Assembly (NCBI GenBank): GCA_014529385.2
Contig: CM043942.1
Coordinates: 1,964,501 to 2,028,500 of the forward strand
Direction of reading: 5' to 3'
DNA: 64,000 nt
Source: Adiantum capillus-veneris
Taxonomy: Eukaryota > Streptophyta > Polypodiopsida > Polypodiales > Pteridaceae
Part shown: piece after piece, positions 46,831 to 58,496 of the stretch
Numbering within the stretch: position 1 is the first letter of the stretch
How the letters are laid out: each line of letters starts with the position of its first letter
Program-made: the position numbers and the translations under genes
Notes under the pieces: model-generated
Database searches by the model: none
Told to the model about the DNA's origin: nothing
The model's input: only the letters and a program-made list of their open reading frames with translations

Positions 46831-47379
46831 TATTTGTTGGAAATATTCTTTTACTTAGATATTCCACCAAGCATCTACTCCACTATGGTGTCATTGAAAT
46901 TTGAAATAACGTGGCATGGAGTATGGTGGTCTCATTTTTTACATTGAAAGCAGTTGTTCACATAATCATGAACATCCCTCTTCATGGTAGGCCAATAGAA
47001 TCCCAACCAAGTCAATCATCGTAAGGTTTTATCTTATGCAAAATGCAGCCCTACTAACATGGTACAAGTAAGATTCTTATTCTTTGGGGTTAACGCAGAA
47101 GATCAAGATGCCATCCTTGTTTTTGCGATACAACCTTCCAGCCAATTGATATAGGTAAAATCTCTCTATCAATTGTGGTGTAATAGGATTGGTATCTGAG
47201 AATCTACTTGTGCTATGGTCATTAAGGATACAAGATCTTTTGACCATTTTGGAACCATTTCCACAGAGAGCAGATATGCATCAGGTAAATCATCGTCTAC
47301 CCCTTTGGTGCTTCCCCTATGGTGATTCTTGACAAATGATATGCTCTTTGGTGTGTGGTGCCCTTTTGACTACCACTGT
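46831..47379 (-). other. RNase H-integrase linker, decayed
   Basis: By position this is the connection between RNase H and the integrase zinc finger. Only scattered coding-like fragments can be read and stops are frequent. Confidence 0.5.
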
Positions 47380-47925
47380 GAATTCAAATTCAAATAAGAT
47401 GATTAACCATCTCAAAATCCTTCCCGTATTGCGAGGCTTGTTCACCAAGTAGAGCAAGTCTTGATGGTCTACAAAAAAGACAAACTTGTTAGCTAATAAG
47501 TAATGTCAAAATTTCTTGACTTATTACACCATACGAAGAGCTTCTCTTTTAGTGGTAGTGTAGTTATTTTCTACTAGGTTTAGTTGTTTACTGGCATAGG
47601 AGATAAGAAAATCCATGGTTCCCTCTCCTGGCTGAGCCAAGATGCAACCTATAGCAAAACCTGAACCATCCACACGCACTATGGAACACTTTGTTCCAGT
47701 CTGGAGCTTTTAATATTGATATTCTGTCCAAAGCTTACTTATACTTTTGGAATGATTCCTCAAATTTATTTGTCCATTTAAAGTGAGTGATAAGGCTAGA
47801 AATGGGTTTAGCTATGACTGCATACATGTAGATAAATCTACGATAATAACCACAATGTCCCATAGATGCATGAACTTCTCTAACATTGATGGAGCAAAAG
47901 ACGTCGTGCGCACACTCACACACCC
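47380..47925 (-). pseudogene. RT end and RNase H of the interrupted gypsy element
   Basis: The RT thumb/connection reads NVREVHASMGHCGYYRRFIY and AKPISSLITHFKWTNKFEES; RNase H follows in broken frames with VDGSGFAIGCILAQPGEG, SYASKQLN, NYTTTKREAL and HYLLANKFVFFVDHQDLL. Order and motifs match the equivalent region at 32207-32536. Confidence 0.85.
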
Positions 47926-48685
47926 AAAAACCTTAACACCACACAAATTATTCTCTTAATTTTCTCACCTCAATCACCACCACTCAAGAGCTCATTGAAA
48001 ATACTACCCACAAGCTCAATTCAAACCCCAAACACCTCGACCTACAAGCCCTTGCCGACCCGCACACACTACAAGGTGAGTCGAGCTGATCAACACTTGA
48101 GATCACACTTGATGGTGACCCAAATGTACAAGAAAAACCATTAAAAAATAAAAAATTCCAGCCATAAAATGCCTCTCTCAAACCATTGCAAAGCCTTCAC
48201 CAAAATCCACTCTGTTGGACTCTTTGGAGTAGCGCCAACCCTAATGGCACCGATACAGGGTCACATAGTCTTGCAGAAAGCCGCACCTTCTTCCCTCAAT
48301 TCCTTGCATACATACATGGAAACCTCAGAACTTATATAGACTCTCCTAAGTTCAAAATTGAAGAGAAAAAACTCTCATTCATTCCTCCACACTCTTGAAA
48401 GCAGGACGCGAATGCGACAGGACTGCACTAGACCACCTGTATGAACCCTACTTTCTCCAACACACAGAGAGGTAAAAGTGCTGAGTATTGTCTTTAAAGT
48501 TTATTCTTCAGCTGGAACCATCATGGCACCATGAGTGATGTGGCAAAATATGGGCTTTCCACACCATTTTTGACCATTTTTTGACCTTTTTGGCCCAGTT
48601 TTTGCTAGTTTTTCCCCTGACGGGCATTTTTCACAGGAAAAACCCCAAATGGACTTCAAAATTCACCAACTCTCAACCTCATATG
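47897..48685. other. Foreign block replacing part of RT, candidate solo LTR
   Basis: RT coding text stops at LEHMRL (about 48685) and resumes at NVREVHAS (about 47896). Roughly 790 bp of unrelated sequence stand where about 300 bp of RT are expected, so an insertion came with a deletion. The block has no coding motif; a TATATAG-like box (near 48335) suggests an LTR, but no TG...CA ends or target duplication were found. Confidence 0.5.
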
Positions 48686-49198
48686 CTCCAAATGTGTGAC
48701 CCTGGAGCTATAACATCCAATTTCATCCATGGAAACTCGAATGAACTTCCCCAAGTAGGGACCGTACACTCCATTCATCCATCCTTGGAAGGTAGCATAT
48801 GCATTAACCAGTCCAAAAGGCATTCTTTTGTAGGCAAAACAACCCCAAGGAGTAATGAAGGTCATCTCAATCGGTCTTCAATCGCCATCAAGATTTGAAA
48901 GTAGCCAAAAATCCATCCATGATTGAGTAGCATTCATGACCTACAACCAGATTGAGGATTTCATCTAGGAAGGGTAGTGGATAATGATTCCTTTTCATGG
49001 CGGCATTTAAAGGTTTGAAATCAGCACATATCCTAAATCTTTTGTTCTTCTTGGACACAAGAACAACTGAAGAGACCCATTCGGACTCCACCACTTGAAT
49101 GATGAAATCTGCTTCCAAAAGTTGCATCGCCTCTTCACGAAGTGCCCTCTCATGAATGACCCCCAACCTCCTAAGCTTTTGAACCTTTGGCTTGGCAC
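48656..49198 (-). pseudogene. Reverse transcriptase N-terminal half of the interrupted gypsy element
   Basis: The first frame has ALREEAMQLLEADFIIQVVE, SEWVSSVVLVSKKNKRFR, ICADFKPLNAAMKRNHYPLP and FLDEILNLVVGHECYSIMDG; the second TFITPWGCFAYKRMPFGLVN, AYATFQGWMN and FIRVSMDEIGCYS. The catalytic motif has become SMDE, so the second Asp is lost. A frameshift lies near 48880. Confidence 0.9.
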
Positions 49199-50040
49199 CT
49201 TCTTTAGATTGATTCTATACTCAACCCCTTAAATAGCTCCTTGCAACTCTGTATATTCAGTGGAAAACTCCGTGAACATGTCTCCATACTCCTTCTTTTC
49301 TTTCTCTGTCAAGTCCTATCCTAAAATGATCCTTACGTTCACTTTGGCAGGCTCTACAATTGCTTTTGGATTATCCTTCTCATACTTGACCTTCACATCA
49401 TGCATCGATGCTTCCTTTTCAACACTTATCCAAAATAGATCAGGACATAATTGCATCAAGCCTTCCTCTACACGTTCTTTTGTGATGACATAGACGAAGC
49501 ATCACTATCATACGATGTAGTTTTTGTTGAATCCTTATCTTGCATCTCCAATAGGGGTTGTGTATGACTCTCATGTGTCTTCATGTTGTTGACAATGGTC
49601 ATTCCTTTCTCTTGGTTGGGGATGGTGACCAAGCCCATGCCCCAATCCTGCTTAGCACCAAGGGTTATAAGCCATGGCCTCCCTAAAATGATCGGATATG
49701 CATTCTCACCCTTTTGCATCATGTCGCAATCAACCAAGCACTCAATTCCCAAGACTTTTATCTTAACATCTTGAGCTATCTCGAGATAGCCTTGTCTTTT
49801 TGTGGTTGGCCATCCTCATACGGATTGAAGCATTCACTGACATCTTGACACCTGCTTCCTTCATGATAGCCTTGGCCATGACACACACCTGGACACCACT
49901 ATCCACATATGCTTGCACTTCCGTCTTCTTTCCCAACATAGCTTCAACTATTGGCACCATATCCATCGGGTGACCAACCCTCAAGGATGACACCATGCTT
50001 TGATGCTTTTCCTTTTTGGAAGGAAGCCGTGTACTCACAT
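49199..50040 (-). pseudogene. Aspartic protease of the interrupted gypsy element
   Basis: Frame 50038-49763 contains VPIVEAMLGKKTEVQAYVDS and SGVQVCVMAKAIMKEAGV, the protease active site with DSG intact. Frame 49752-49468 continues GIECLVDCDMMQKGENAYPI and ILGRPWLITLGAKQDWG. A frameshift near 49760 separates them. A lead-in to RT (EYGDMFTEFS) is read near 49290-49260. Confidence 0.85.
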
Positions 50041-50284
50041 ATTTGGTCCACTACCTCCTCAATTTATCATATATTGTCACATGGGATACAACATGGTCTA
50101 GGGACTCAAGGAGTTCGGTTTATCCAGTGTGGTGCAAGGCTAATGAGGGTTCCTCTCACTCCCGTCGTAGAGTGTTTGCAGTTACCTCCACACACAAGTA
50201 CATCTTGTACTTGTAGGATGTTCTTTTCTTAGACATCTTTAGTTGAGACATATTCCACATGTGGCGAATATGAGTCCCTGGGAC

Positions 50285-50305
50285 TGACACTGGCGCCCAC
50301 TATTT
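50285..50305 (-). promoter_or_regulatory. Possible primer-binding site of the interrupted gypsy element
   Basis: Minus strand AATAGTGGGCGCCAGTGTCA lies at the upstream end of the element, in the place where a primer-binding site beginning TGG is expected. The matching tRNA was not identified and no gag is visible between here and protease. Confidence 0.4.
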
Positions 50306-50310
50306 CAAGT

Positions 50311-51742
50311 ATGTGTCATGACAAGCTCCCTATGTGCTGGTCAAATCTGTTTTCTAGACCATTTTTTGCATAATGTATCAGGAGCAATTTCGGTGGCCAA
50401 AAATTGTCGGACACTTAACATGACTTGTTACGGTACAAATGAAACTAAACAACATGACATATGGTTTTTTTAGCATATAGCAAGGCTTTGAGTTGTTAAG
50501 GAAAAAGTTTCATTGTTTGCACCTAGAAATGACTTTTGTTTCACTTCCTATTATGGTTCTGACTTTTCAGCAAAGCTTGGAAAAGATTGCAACTGAAAGT
50601 ATTTAGTTTCTTTTCAGACTTATTTACATTCCTCTTAATGTGTGCTAGGCACATCACATTTGCCATATGTATTGGCAAAAATTAGCACGGATATACAGGT
50701 TCGAATTTGTTTTTTGCTAAATGTATGCACACTAGGTGTTATGGGACCTAGTGTTTAGCAAAGGCTGATTTGGAATGGCATGCATATTCCTCAAGTTGTT
50801 TTTGATGAAGCATTTTGCACTCTATGTGCAGTATCTCTAGGAGATTACTTTTGGGTCTACTAATCACCAATAGAGGTCATGGCTCGGTTTGAGTGTTCGT
50901 GGATTTTTCAAGTTAACCACGATGGTTATTCCAGCCATATAGGCAGATTAAAAAGTGTAATCTTGGGCTAAAGGATATACAAAATGCGTACATTAGCACC
51001 AAGCTTATCCAATCAATAGGCATTTATTGCTCTATTTGGAGTTTACTGACTATCCGTTAAAGCATGTTTGCGACTAGGTTTAGTCTCTTCATGTATAATG
51101 AAGTTTCTCAACTTTGAACATTGGTTATGGCTGTTTATTGATGAAATTTGAGAACAAGTCAAGGACTTAAACTTGGCCGATGAGTTACGTCAGCAAGTCA
51201 CTTTCAAGGAAGCTGAAAAAAGTTACACACTTTAGACTGAAACATGTGTTATTAGTTATGATCTAATGTGTTCCCTAAGTAAATGAATGCTATCCATCTA
51301 TGATGGTTTATGCATTCTTGTATTCTATAGGCTAGGATAAAGGTTTGTTATTGCATGCACACTAGGTGTTATGGGCCCTAGTGTTTAACACTCTTTTGTC
51401 TAAGGTGGCATGAGACTACATCTCCAGTTGTTTCAAGGATGAAACCTCTCTTTTGAATGGAAGGAGTAAATCATCAATCATTCCTGTAACTTAAGTTATG
51501 AGCATGTTATAAACAAAGGTTTTATATTCTGCAACTTAAGAAAGGACAATAGATATGCTGAGAGCATAAACTTGCTACGAGCATAAAATATAGGTGGCAA
51601 CACCATTTAGAGGTTCTAAGAGCATACATTTAGGATATGCTAAATAGCATATGCACATTACAACTCTTGATATGATTCTTACGGTACGGTTTTAAGATGA
51701 TTTGACTAGTCTACAGTCAAGTCTATTGCTTTACAACTTTTG
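50311..51742. other. Non-coding block with a repeated hairpin
   Basis: No domain on either strand. A 36-bp phrase with CACTAGGTGTTATGGGACCTAGTG (24 bp, quoted here only as CACTAGGT and ACCTAGTG arms around eight bases) occurs at about 50730 and again at about 51358, followed by diverged similar sequence (GGCATG, CAAGTTGTTT/CCAGTTGTTT). It may be the internal part of a large non-coding LTR element whose 3' end is at 51743-52072. Confidence 0.45.
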
Positions 51743-52072
51743 TGAAAACTTATTCTTTTCACTCTAGTTTTCGAGGACGAAAACTCTTCCTTAAGGGGGG
51801 AGTAATGTCTGGACAAGGGTCCTACGGGGCAAGGCCCAACCTAGGGGGTCATGGACCTAGGCCAAGGGCCTGGACTAGACCAGTGTGGACTGGGTATCTG
51901 CTTAGGGCAAGAGCTAGGACCTAGGCCTATATAAAGGGCAGTAGGGTGGAGGATCCTATGTCTTAGTCTCCTAGGTCTTACATTTGTAGGAGTGGTCTTT
52001 TAGATTTACTCAGGTAATCGCTCCTATTTATTTTAGGTAGAGATAATTTCCCAATCTTGGATTAATTATATT
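51743..52072 (+). repeat. 3' end of a plus-strand chromovirus-like element: pol tail, purine tract, LTR
   Basis: The plus strand reads LVFEDENSSLRGE and then TAA, overlapping the purine tract TTAAGGGGGGAG, directly followed by TGTCTGGACAAGG. The same pol tail (FVFEDKNASPRGE) and arrangement end the chromovirus at 4686-4710. The LTR has TATATAAAGG near 51930 as TATA box and reaches to about 52014 or 52072, where minus-strand protease text of another element begins. No upstream pol is present, so this is a truncated copy. Confidence 0.7.
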
Positions 52073-52079
52073 TGTCTCA

Positions 52080-52695
52080 TGAATGGTCATCCCAAGATGA
52101 TTTCATAGTTGAGTTTCTTTGCGAAATCTACAATGGCAAAAGTGTGTTGGTAGTCAATTCCACAGGAGTTGACTATCACATTCTCGAGTAAACCCATTGG
52201 TTTCTCAATGTGTCCATCTGCCAGTTGTAGTTTCATCCTTGTTTTCCAGACTATTGGCTTTCCCCAGGCTTCCTAAATGGCTTTTTTTGCTATGGATATG
52301 CCTGCCCCACTGTCTAAAATAGCCATGGTTGTTATGTCATTGTAATGTACTGGAAGGGTTGTGTTTCTCTCATTCCCCTCACAATAGTCGCCTACTTTTT
52401 TCAAGGGCACATAATTGACAAGTTTAGTCCGTGTCTCCTTGTTTTGCAATTTTTCATGTTTTGTTTGAGATACTCCCTTTAATCTCATCTTCTCCATGGT
52501 GGTTTGCAAATCTCCCCATAGGTGTGGTCTTAACTTCTGTAGCTCACCCAATGTGATTGTACAATGAATTGGGATTGACATAATGGACTGCAAATTTGCC
52601 AAATCCAAGGTTTTTTTTTGTCTATTTAGTTTTGTTGTTTTGCAAATTGTTGGCTTCTCTTCATTCTCACCTAAGTATGAAGGTAGCGTCCGCAA
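52080..52695 (-). pseudogene. Gypsy aspartic protease, third element
   Basis: The frame 52695-52273 ends VGDYCEGNERNTTLPVHYND and MAILDSGAGISIAKKAI with the catalytic DSG intact. The sequence goes on with KPIVWKTRMKLQLADG, GLLENVIVNSCGIDYQHTFA and YEIILG followed by TGA and PFMR. That TGA takes the place of an Arg codon found in other family members, fitting CGA to TGA. Confidence 0.82.
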
Positions 52696-53460
52696 TGTTC
52701 TAGATTTTGTTAAGACTGCATGCTCTGATCCCTAGACTCCATACAATGATTGTTCATCCAATTCCATGGGTGGTCTATCTAGCCATACCTCTTCAACTGG
52801 AGCCGATTACAAAGTCAAACTCCCAATTTTGGCTTCCCTAATTCGTTCCCACGGGTGGTTTGGCCAATATTTTTGACTATGGGTACTCCGTCCCATCCTT
52901 CCTCATGGTCAAGAACTATCAGTTCAGGTGATTGTGTGTCATTGTTCTCTAAAATTTCCAACTCTTCCTTCTCTTGTGTTTTTTCTCTGATCGTCTTAGT
53001 CTCAAATTTTGATGGTTTCCCTATAATTTCCAATTGAGGTTTCTATTTTTCCAGCATGGATTGCATGATTTGCACCAAGTTTTTGTATGCTTCTAATTTA
53101 GCTGCTGCCATATCAGATGTTGTATAATTTCCTTTTTTGGTTTCGAATGTTTGATTGGCGTTCAATCCAACCAGAAAGCTCCAAAGGTGCATTCATTGGT
53201 TCGTAAATTTTATTGACCAATACCAATCCTGCCAATTTTGGTTCAAGTTTCTTAAAGTCTGGTGACAAGGTCTACATCTTTTCCACTACCTCCTTCCATA
53301 TCTCTTCTTCAACCCCCTTTTGTAGTTTGTGTCTCTTGAGTTCATACTGTTTACATCATTCGATTTTTGGAGGAATTGTTGGGTATCCACTTGTATTTTT
53401 TTGTTTATTCCCCTTGGTTTGTGCCCTAGTCACTACTTGAACTGGAATTGTGGGTTCTCC
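52696..53460 (-). other. Gag-protease linker, third element
   Basis: A charged open segment at 53033-52815 (KPSKFETKTIREKTQEKEEL) looks like a flexible linker. No domain recognised elsewhere. Confidence 0.5.
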
Positions 53461-53730
53461 TTCTGATGAACTATTGGGCACTACTTGAACTATGTTTATG
53501 GTGGTTTTCCCTTTGTTTGTTGGATTCCTAAGGCAGTCTTCAAGAAAGTGTCCACTCTTACAACCACATGCTCCGCAATACGCCTCTATAGATTTTGCAT
53601 TCTTATATGGTTCAAGACAATCATTTTTTCAATGGTCATCCGCCCTGTAGTTATGGAAATTTCTGATTATTGGTTTGGGCATTGGTTTGATCATAGGTGG
53701 TCTAGCTCCCTGGTTTGCAATGAAGTAAAC
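53461..53730 (-). pseudogene. Gag zinc knuckle, third element
   Basis: The minus strand reads AYCGACGCKSGHFLEDCLRN, a CX2CX5HX4C knuckle, followed by NIVQVVPNSSSEGEPTIPV. An upstream second Cys/His set (near 53630) is broken by a stop. Confidence 0.6.
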
Positions 53731-54246
53731 GGATGTTGTATTTGTAGGTGCTTGATACATTGGTTCTATAGAGACCGGAGTCAGTTGATTATACCATTCT
53801 TTCTCCATCTCATTGCTACCAAACTCGTTTGAGGGTATATTGTAACGGGTACTAGAGCAACATATACTTGACTAGTATAGCATTATTTCCTAGGAGAGCT
53901 ATCTATTGGCCTATCATTGGTTGCGGTCTCTCTATATTCATGGGTAATCTTTGCATTGGTGCCACATTTGGTGGGTATCTATACATGGGTTGTCCTTGTG
54001 GCCTCATTGGAACATACTGGACATTTACATCATATTTGGGCTTGTAGTAGCACTCATTGGTCTCATGGTTTGTTCATTTTTTTTCAATGGCACACCATTT
54101 CAATGATTTTTTGTGTCCCATAGGTTGTCATGGGGTTGGTCTCTGCCGCGGGTCTCTCATAGGCATCCTTTGCATGTTGGTCATCATATCGTTCATGCGG
54201 TTAAGCATGTCTTCTATAGTATTGGTAGGAGTTGCAATAGCTGGTC

Positions 54247-55109
54247 CTACTTGAGTTGGCACAATAGATGTGGTTTACTCACTCTGTGTATCTTTATCAA
54301 TGCTCTCCTCATTGACAATCTCACAATTATCACCAAGCCAATCGCGTACAGACTGCATGCTTCCCAAGTTATGTGTTTTTTGCTATACAAAATAGTATGC
54401 AAGTCTTTGTTTAGTAATCCCTCTAAGAACATTGAGACAAGTCTTTCCTCAGTTGGAATCTCCAATTCCGGACATTGTATATATATTGCCTCATCCTACT
54501 CACACTATCTCTGAAAGTTTCTCCTTGTTTTTGTTTGAAACTATAGATTTGGGCTACAGTACTATGCTTGATTCCCATTTTTTAACCAAGCAACAACAAA
54601 TCTCATTGCCAAAGTTAGTAAGTTTATTATTGATCCAAGAGGTATAGTCTAGAAAAAAGTTAAAGCCTTGCACTCTAAGGTCATTTCAAAGCCCTCAAAC
54701 TGTGTATGGAAGTCGGGGTTATGCATTCAACCCTCAAAACCTGTCTGAAGCTCGCTAAGTGGTCATACAAATCCCTTGACCCACTGTATTTTTTGATCCA
54801 TTTTTGGAAATCTAATGGTTTGACTCTACAGTTATGTTCAACACCCACTCTCTCTCTTCTAGCCGGCGTTTCTCCCATTAAACCTTCAAACCAATTGTTT
54901 GGTAGATGTGACTCATGTGGACCTCTCATTGTCCTAGTGTCACCCATTCTTTCCCTATAAAAGGTGCTTTCTGCATTTCTTCCCATGGTTCCATCATTAA
55001 GGTAGTTGCCCCTAGCTGTGCTTCCTCTTTGAATATTGGCCATACTATCATAGGCTCTATCATTCGGGCCTACATTATGCTCAGCTTCATGTAAAGTTTC
55101 CATAATCAC
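54247..55109 (-). pseudogene. Gag capsid, third element
   Basis: Frame 55109-54681 has a basic/Arg-rich N-terminus and then KPLDFQKWIKKYSGSRDLYD and HLASFRQVLRVE, a gag capsid start. Frame 54465-54247 carries the end (RLVSMFLEGLLNKDLHTILY). The middle is broken by frameshifts near 54680-54480. Confidence 0.7.
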
Positions 55110-55139
55110 TTCTTAGATCGAATGCCCCCCGGTATTTGG

Positions 55140-55883
55140 TTTGTTCAATCTCCTTCAGAGTCATCATAAAAAATCATTGTTATAAAAATCCATAAAGAGA
55201 TGGATCCGTAGTTTTTCTAAGCCCTTCTCCTTGATCTTGAAAATATACACTATCTTCAAGGGTGTCAATTGCCCTGGTTTGGCATGGCTAGTCTAGATCA
55301 GATTCATGGCATTGTTTGCTTCCCAACAATAGACTCCAAGCCTAGGGTTGTCAGTGGGTATGTGTTTCAGAGGTTTGGTATCTATCAAGTCATATCCCTC
55401 TAATTCTAGCACATGAGGTCTTTCATTCATAGCCTTATTAGGAATTAGAGTATCAACCTCCAATCCCCATTTGTCTACGAAATCAGGATCCTATATCTTG
55501 AGGTATTGCACCCCATTTTGGTCCATATAGAGGTTGTCTTGTTTGTTTACCCTAACCTCCTCCTCAAAGTCGACAATATGGCCATCTATCCTTACAAAAA
55601 ACTCCTCGTTGGATCCATGTAATTATGGGCCTCATACTTGTTGGTTTTTAAGAAGGTTAAGAGATGCTTGAACTTGAGAGAGGTCCCACTTCTTGATTGA
55701 GTTGAAAATAGAAGACATTTCGGAGCTTGAGTCGACATAAGTTTTTGGCACTTCTTCCACAATAGTTTTTGATGGGCTTCCTTGGTTTACATTTTTTCCT
55801 ATGGGCACTCTACTTCTATTCTCTCCTAAGGTACCCAAGTTTCCCAAAACTCTACCAAAACTTAAGTTCATATATGGGGGCAC
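55140..55883 (-). pseudogene. Coding-like region upstream of gag, unknown
   Basis: Open 55883-55632 (FGRVLGNLGTLGENRSRVPI, Ser/Glu-rich). In another stretch the minus strand reads NERPHVLELEGYDLIDTKPL, DNPRLGVYCWEANNAMNLI and a Lys-rich end up to about 55150. No domain recognised. It precedes gag, so it may be an extra 5' ORF of this element type. Confidence 0.35.
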
Positions 55884-55900
55884 AACTTAATTGAATGGAT

Positions 55901-56558
55901 ACTTCAAACCTAGCAATACCTTTGGTTTTGGACACAATGCTTCCTCTCCTTGTCATGCCTTGTTCTACAGAGTCGAGATTCCCTAAACACCAGCACTTCA
56001 AACTGTATGTGATTCCTCAATTTGTCAATTTCAAGTCACAAAATATGTAATATGCCCCACCTCGAAATTTTGCTTAGACTATCTTAGGCATGCCTAAGAT
56101 ATGCCTTAGGCATGCCTAAGATGGCTGCACCTCTCTTTGGGAGTAAATTCAACTTTTATCACTTGGATGGGGTCCTTACAACTTGACAAAGATAACCCTG
56201 GTCTCCATTTGACAAAATGACCTTCCTAGTGACAGATTTATCTTTGGCATGCCTAAGATAAATTTTCTCTATTTCAACTATTTTTGCCAATGTGACGTGT
56301 TGGTTTCTATATGTGATTTCAAGATTTTCTAATGAGTTTCACAAAGTTTGGACAATTTACCAATTTTTTGTCACCCTTTTTGGTCCCATTGTAAAGGTTT
56401 CCAACTTTCTTGGTGTTTTTTACCCTTGCATAGCTCCAAACCTAGTCAAATTTGCTCAAGAGTTGTAACCATATGTCATAAAATCTAATATCTAAACAAC
56501 CTAAATGATTTTCTCATATTAAATTGATCACTTAATGTGGGAGAATAAACGGGAACAA
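55901..56558. other. Unassigned spacer with palindrome cluster
   Basis: No coding sequence. It contains the palindromes at 56081-56120 and a further GGCATGCCTAAGAT near 56237-56250. It may include the 5' LTR of the third gypsy element, but no ends are recognised. Confidence 0.45.
56081..56122. repeat. Tandem perfect palindromes
   Basis: ATCTTAGGCATGCCTAAGAT (56081-56100) is a perfect 20-bp palindrome. The core CTTAGGCATGCCTAAG occurs again immediately downstream (about 56105-56120). Confidence 0.93.
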
Positions 56559-58079
56559 ATGTTAAGATATAGACATGTGCTTATAGATCTATCTCAACAC
56601 GGGGCCAATAGTAAAGGGGCCCAAATGGGAGATGGTCTATCAAGAGCAAGGCTAACCAATGGAGCATAAGACCTTAGGGTTAGCTTCATTGAAGACCTCC
56701 AATAATGCGTGTAAAAGTCCTTTGACCTTAGGTAAGCTAGGGCTGAGCTTGAGGTGGGAACCCGGCCCAAACTCGAGGTGCCTGTCGTGCTTGAGGTGCT
56801 TGTCGTGCTTGAGGTGCTTGTCATTCTTGAGGTGCTTGATTAAGATGCTTGAGGTGCTTGACTAGCTCCATGCTTGAGGTGCCTTGAGAAGCTTGTCTGA
56901 GATGCTTGTGGGAACACCCCCTACTTCAAGTGCTTAGTCATGCTTGATGACTAAGGGGCTTGCTCATCCAAAGTCAAAAAGATCCCTACAAGGAGGGGGG
57001 CGAGCCTACAAGGGGGGGGAGGGGGGATGAGAGAGAACACACACACACACACACAAGGGAAGCCCCAGCTTGAAGAGGCAGCAAGCACACTTGTCAAGTT
57101 CCTCCTCATGTTGCCCTCATGGTGTGCATGAAACCTATTGGTTGGCCACCCGAGGGGTCCAATGATAATAAAGGATATTTAATTAATTGATTTTGCATTT
57201 ATCAAGTCCTCTCTCTCAAAGGGGAAAGGGGGACACTTGTCCCAAGGCTATCCCTGTTGCTTGTAATGGATCCTGCTTGTGATTGGCTAGGCCTGGAGGG
57301 GTCCAATGAGCTTCAAGCATGAGCTACAAGGGGGGGTCGACCCAAGAAATCTAGGGGGGTGCTTAGGGGGTATACTCACCCACACACACTCACAAACACT
57401 CTCATTGTGTACTATGCAAAGTGCAAGAGCTCCCTCTCTTTCTCCAAGAAAGTAGAGGTTGAGAGCCTACACCAACACTCTTGGCTATGGAGTGCAAATC
57501 CATCCAAGAGCCATGCTTCAATGCTTGAGCTTTCCATCTATTTCTTCTTCATTACTATGCTATTATGTATGCTAGCACAAGAGTTATGATAAGTGAGGAA
57601 CTAGCTCTTTCTCGTATGAAATGTTTCTTCTTCCTCTTCCCTACCCTCATTCCCTGCTAGCTCTCTCCACCTTCGAAGGTGTTTGAGGTCTTGGGAATGA
57701 GGCTTGGTATAGTTAAAGCTTTCTTCAAGTTTAGGTTATGCTATGATGGTGATGCATGAAGCTTTCCATCTTCATTGCTTCACCTAGGTCACAAGGAACA
57801 CAAAGAATGTATTGTAACAAGTCTCTCTTTATGGGAGAAATCATAATACAAATGCCTATTGGAGGGGGGACCGGCTCCACATAAATCCAGTCCTCAACTG
57901 TTGTCATGTTCTCTAAATTCTCTCTCTTGCAAAAGTATTGTCTATGCCAAGTTAACTAATTGCTATGATTATGTTGCTATCTTCAAATATGTCTATCCGC
58001 TATGCTCACAAAAGCATTTCTTGAAAGTACTCTCATTAAATTCCGCTACTCTCAAATTGAATAGGCAAATTCCATTACA
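56559..58079 (+). repeat. 5' LTR of the plus-strand gypsy element, start uncertain
   Basis: The end is fixed by ATTACA, one T and the primer-binding site. The interval contains an 18-bp minisatellite, a (CA)n run at about 57033-57054 and G-rich runs near 57000. No coding sequence was recognised. The start is inferred only. Confidence 0.5.
56772..56882. repeat. 18-bp minisatellite
   Basis: About five imperfect units of CTTGAGGTGCTTGTCGTG, ending in shorter GAGGTGCTTGA variants. Its translation gives artificial repeats (LRCLSC). Confidence 0.9.
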
Positions 58080-58080
58080 T

Positions 58081-58092
58081 TGGTATCAGAGC
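58081..58092 (+). promoter_or_regulatory. Primer-binding site, initiator-Met tRNA
   Basis: TGGTATCAGAGC, the standard sequence complementary to the plant initiator-Met tRNA 3' end, one base after the LTR end. Confidence 0.9.
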
Positions 58093-58496
58093 ATTTGGTT
58101 TCTCTTTTCTTGCTTAAGAAGAGAGGTCCTTAAGTAGCCTATAAATGGTTGATGTTGTTAATTATAATAGAGTAAGTGGAACTAGGATCTAATATCGGTT
58201 TTGTTAAGGCCACTATGTGGGGGATGGTGCACACCTCAGGAGCTTTGGACTTAATAATGGAGTCTTTTTAGACTTGCCTACGGCTTTACCATTATTGAGC
58301 CATAAGAAGTCCGAAAGGAGCTACCCCTTGGCAACTCGGCTATGTTAGGCCTACTCCTCTACTCTCTATAATTAACCACTTTGAGCCGTGGGTGTAGATA
58401 CTTAAGAGCCGATTTTCAAAGGCTAAGAGGAGTGGAAACTAAGGTTTTGTATTGCCAAAGCATACACTAAGTATAAACATAAATTTTGTTAACATG

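Larger units (their letters stand above)
42460..50310 (-). mobile_element. Ty3/gypsy element interrupted by a nested short-LTR element
   Basis: Minus-strand order: primer-binding-like site (about 50300), protease (50040-49468), reverse transcriptase (49198-48656), a foreign block (48685-47897), end of RT and RNase H (47925-47380), integrase (46830-46181), nested element (46180-42621), then the end of integrase (42620-42460). The integrase frame QENGQAE at 46181 continues across the nested element into TNKTLSFVLTKIV and ALWAYRISFK at 42620 and beyond, which proves they are one host element. Its 3' end is lost near 42460. Confidence 0.88.
52073..55900 (-). mobile_element. Third decayed gypsy element, gag-protease part
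   Basis: Minus-strand order: upstream ORF region (55883-55140), gag (55109-54247), zinc knuckle (about 53560-53530), linker, protease (52695-52080). Reading stops abruptly at the plus-strand LTR near 52072; RT and integrase are missing. The protease is a sister of the one at 34412-35134. Confidence 0.8.

Noticed and set aside
56594-56865. Ser/Thr-rich or Cys/Leu repeat proteins on both strands
   Set aside because: Products of the 18-bp minisatellite.
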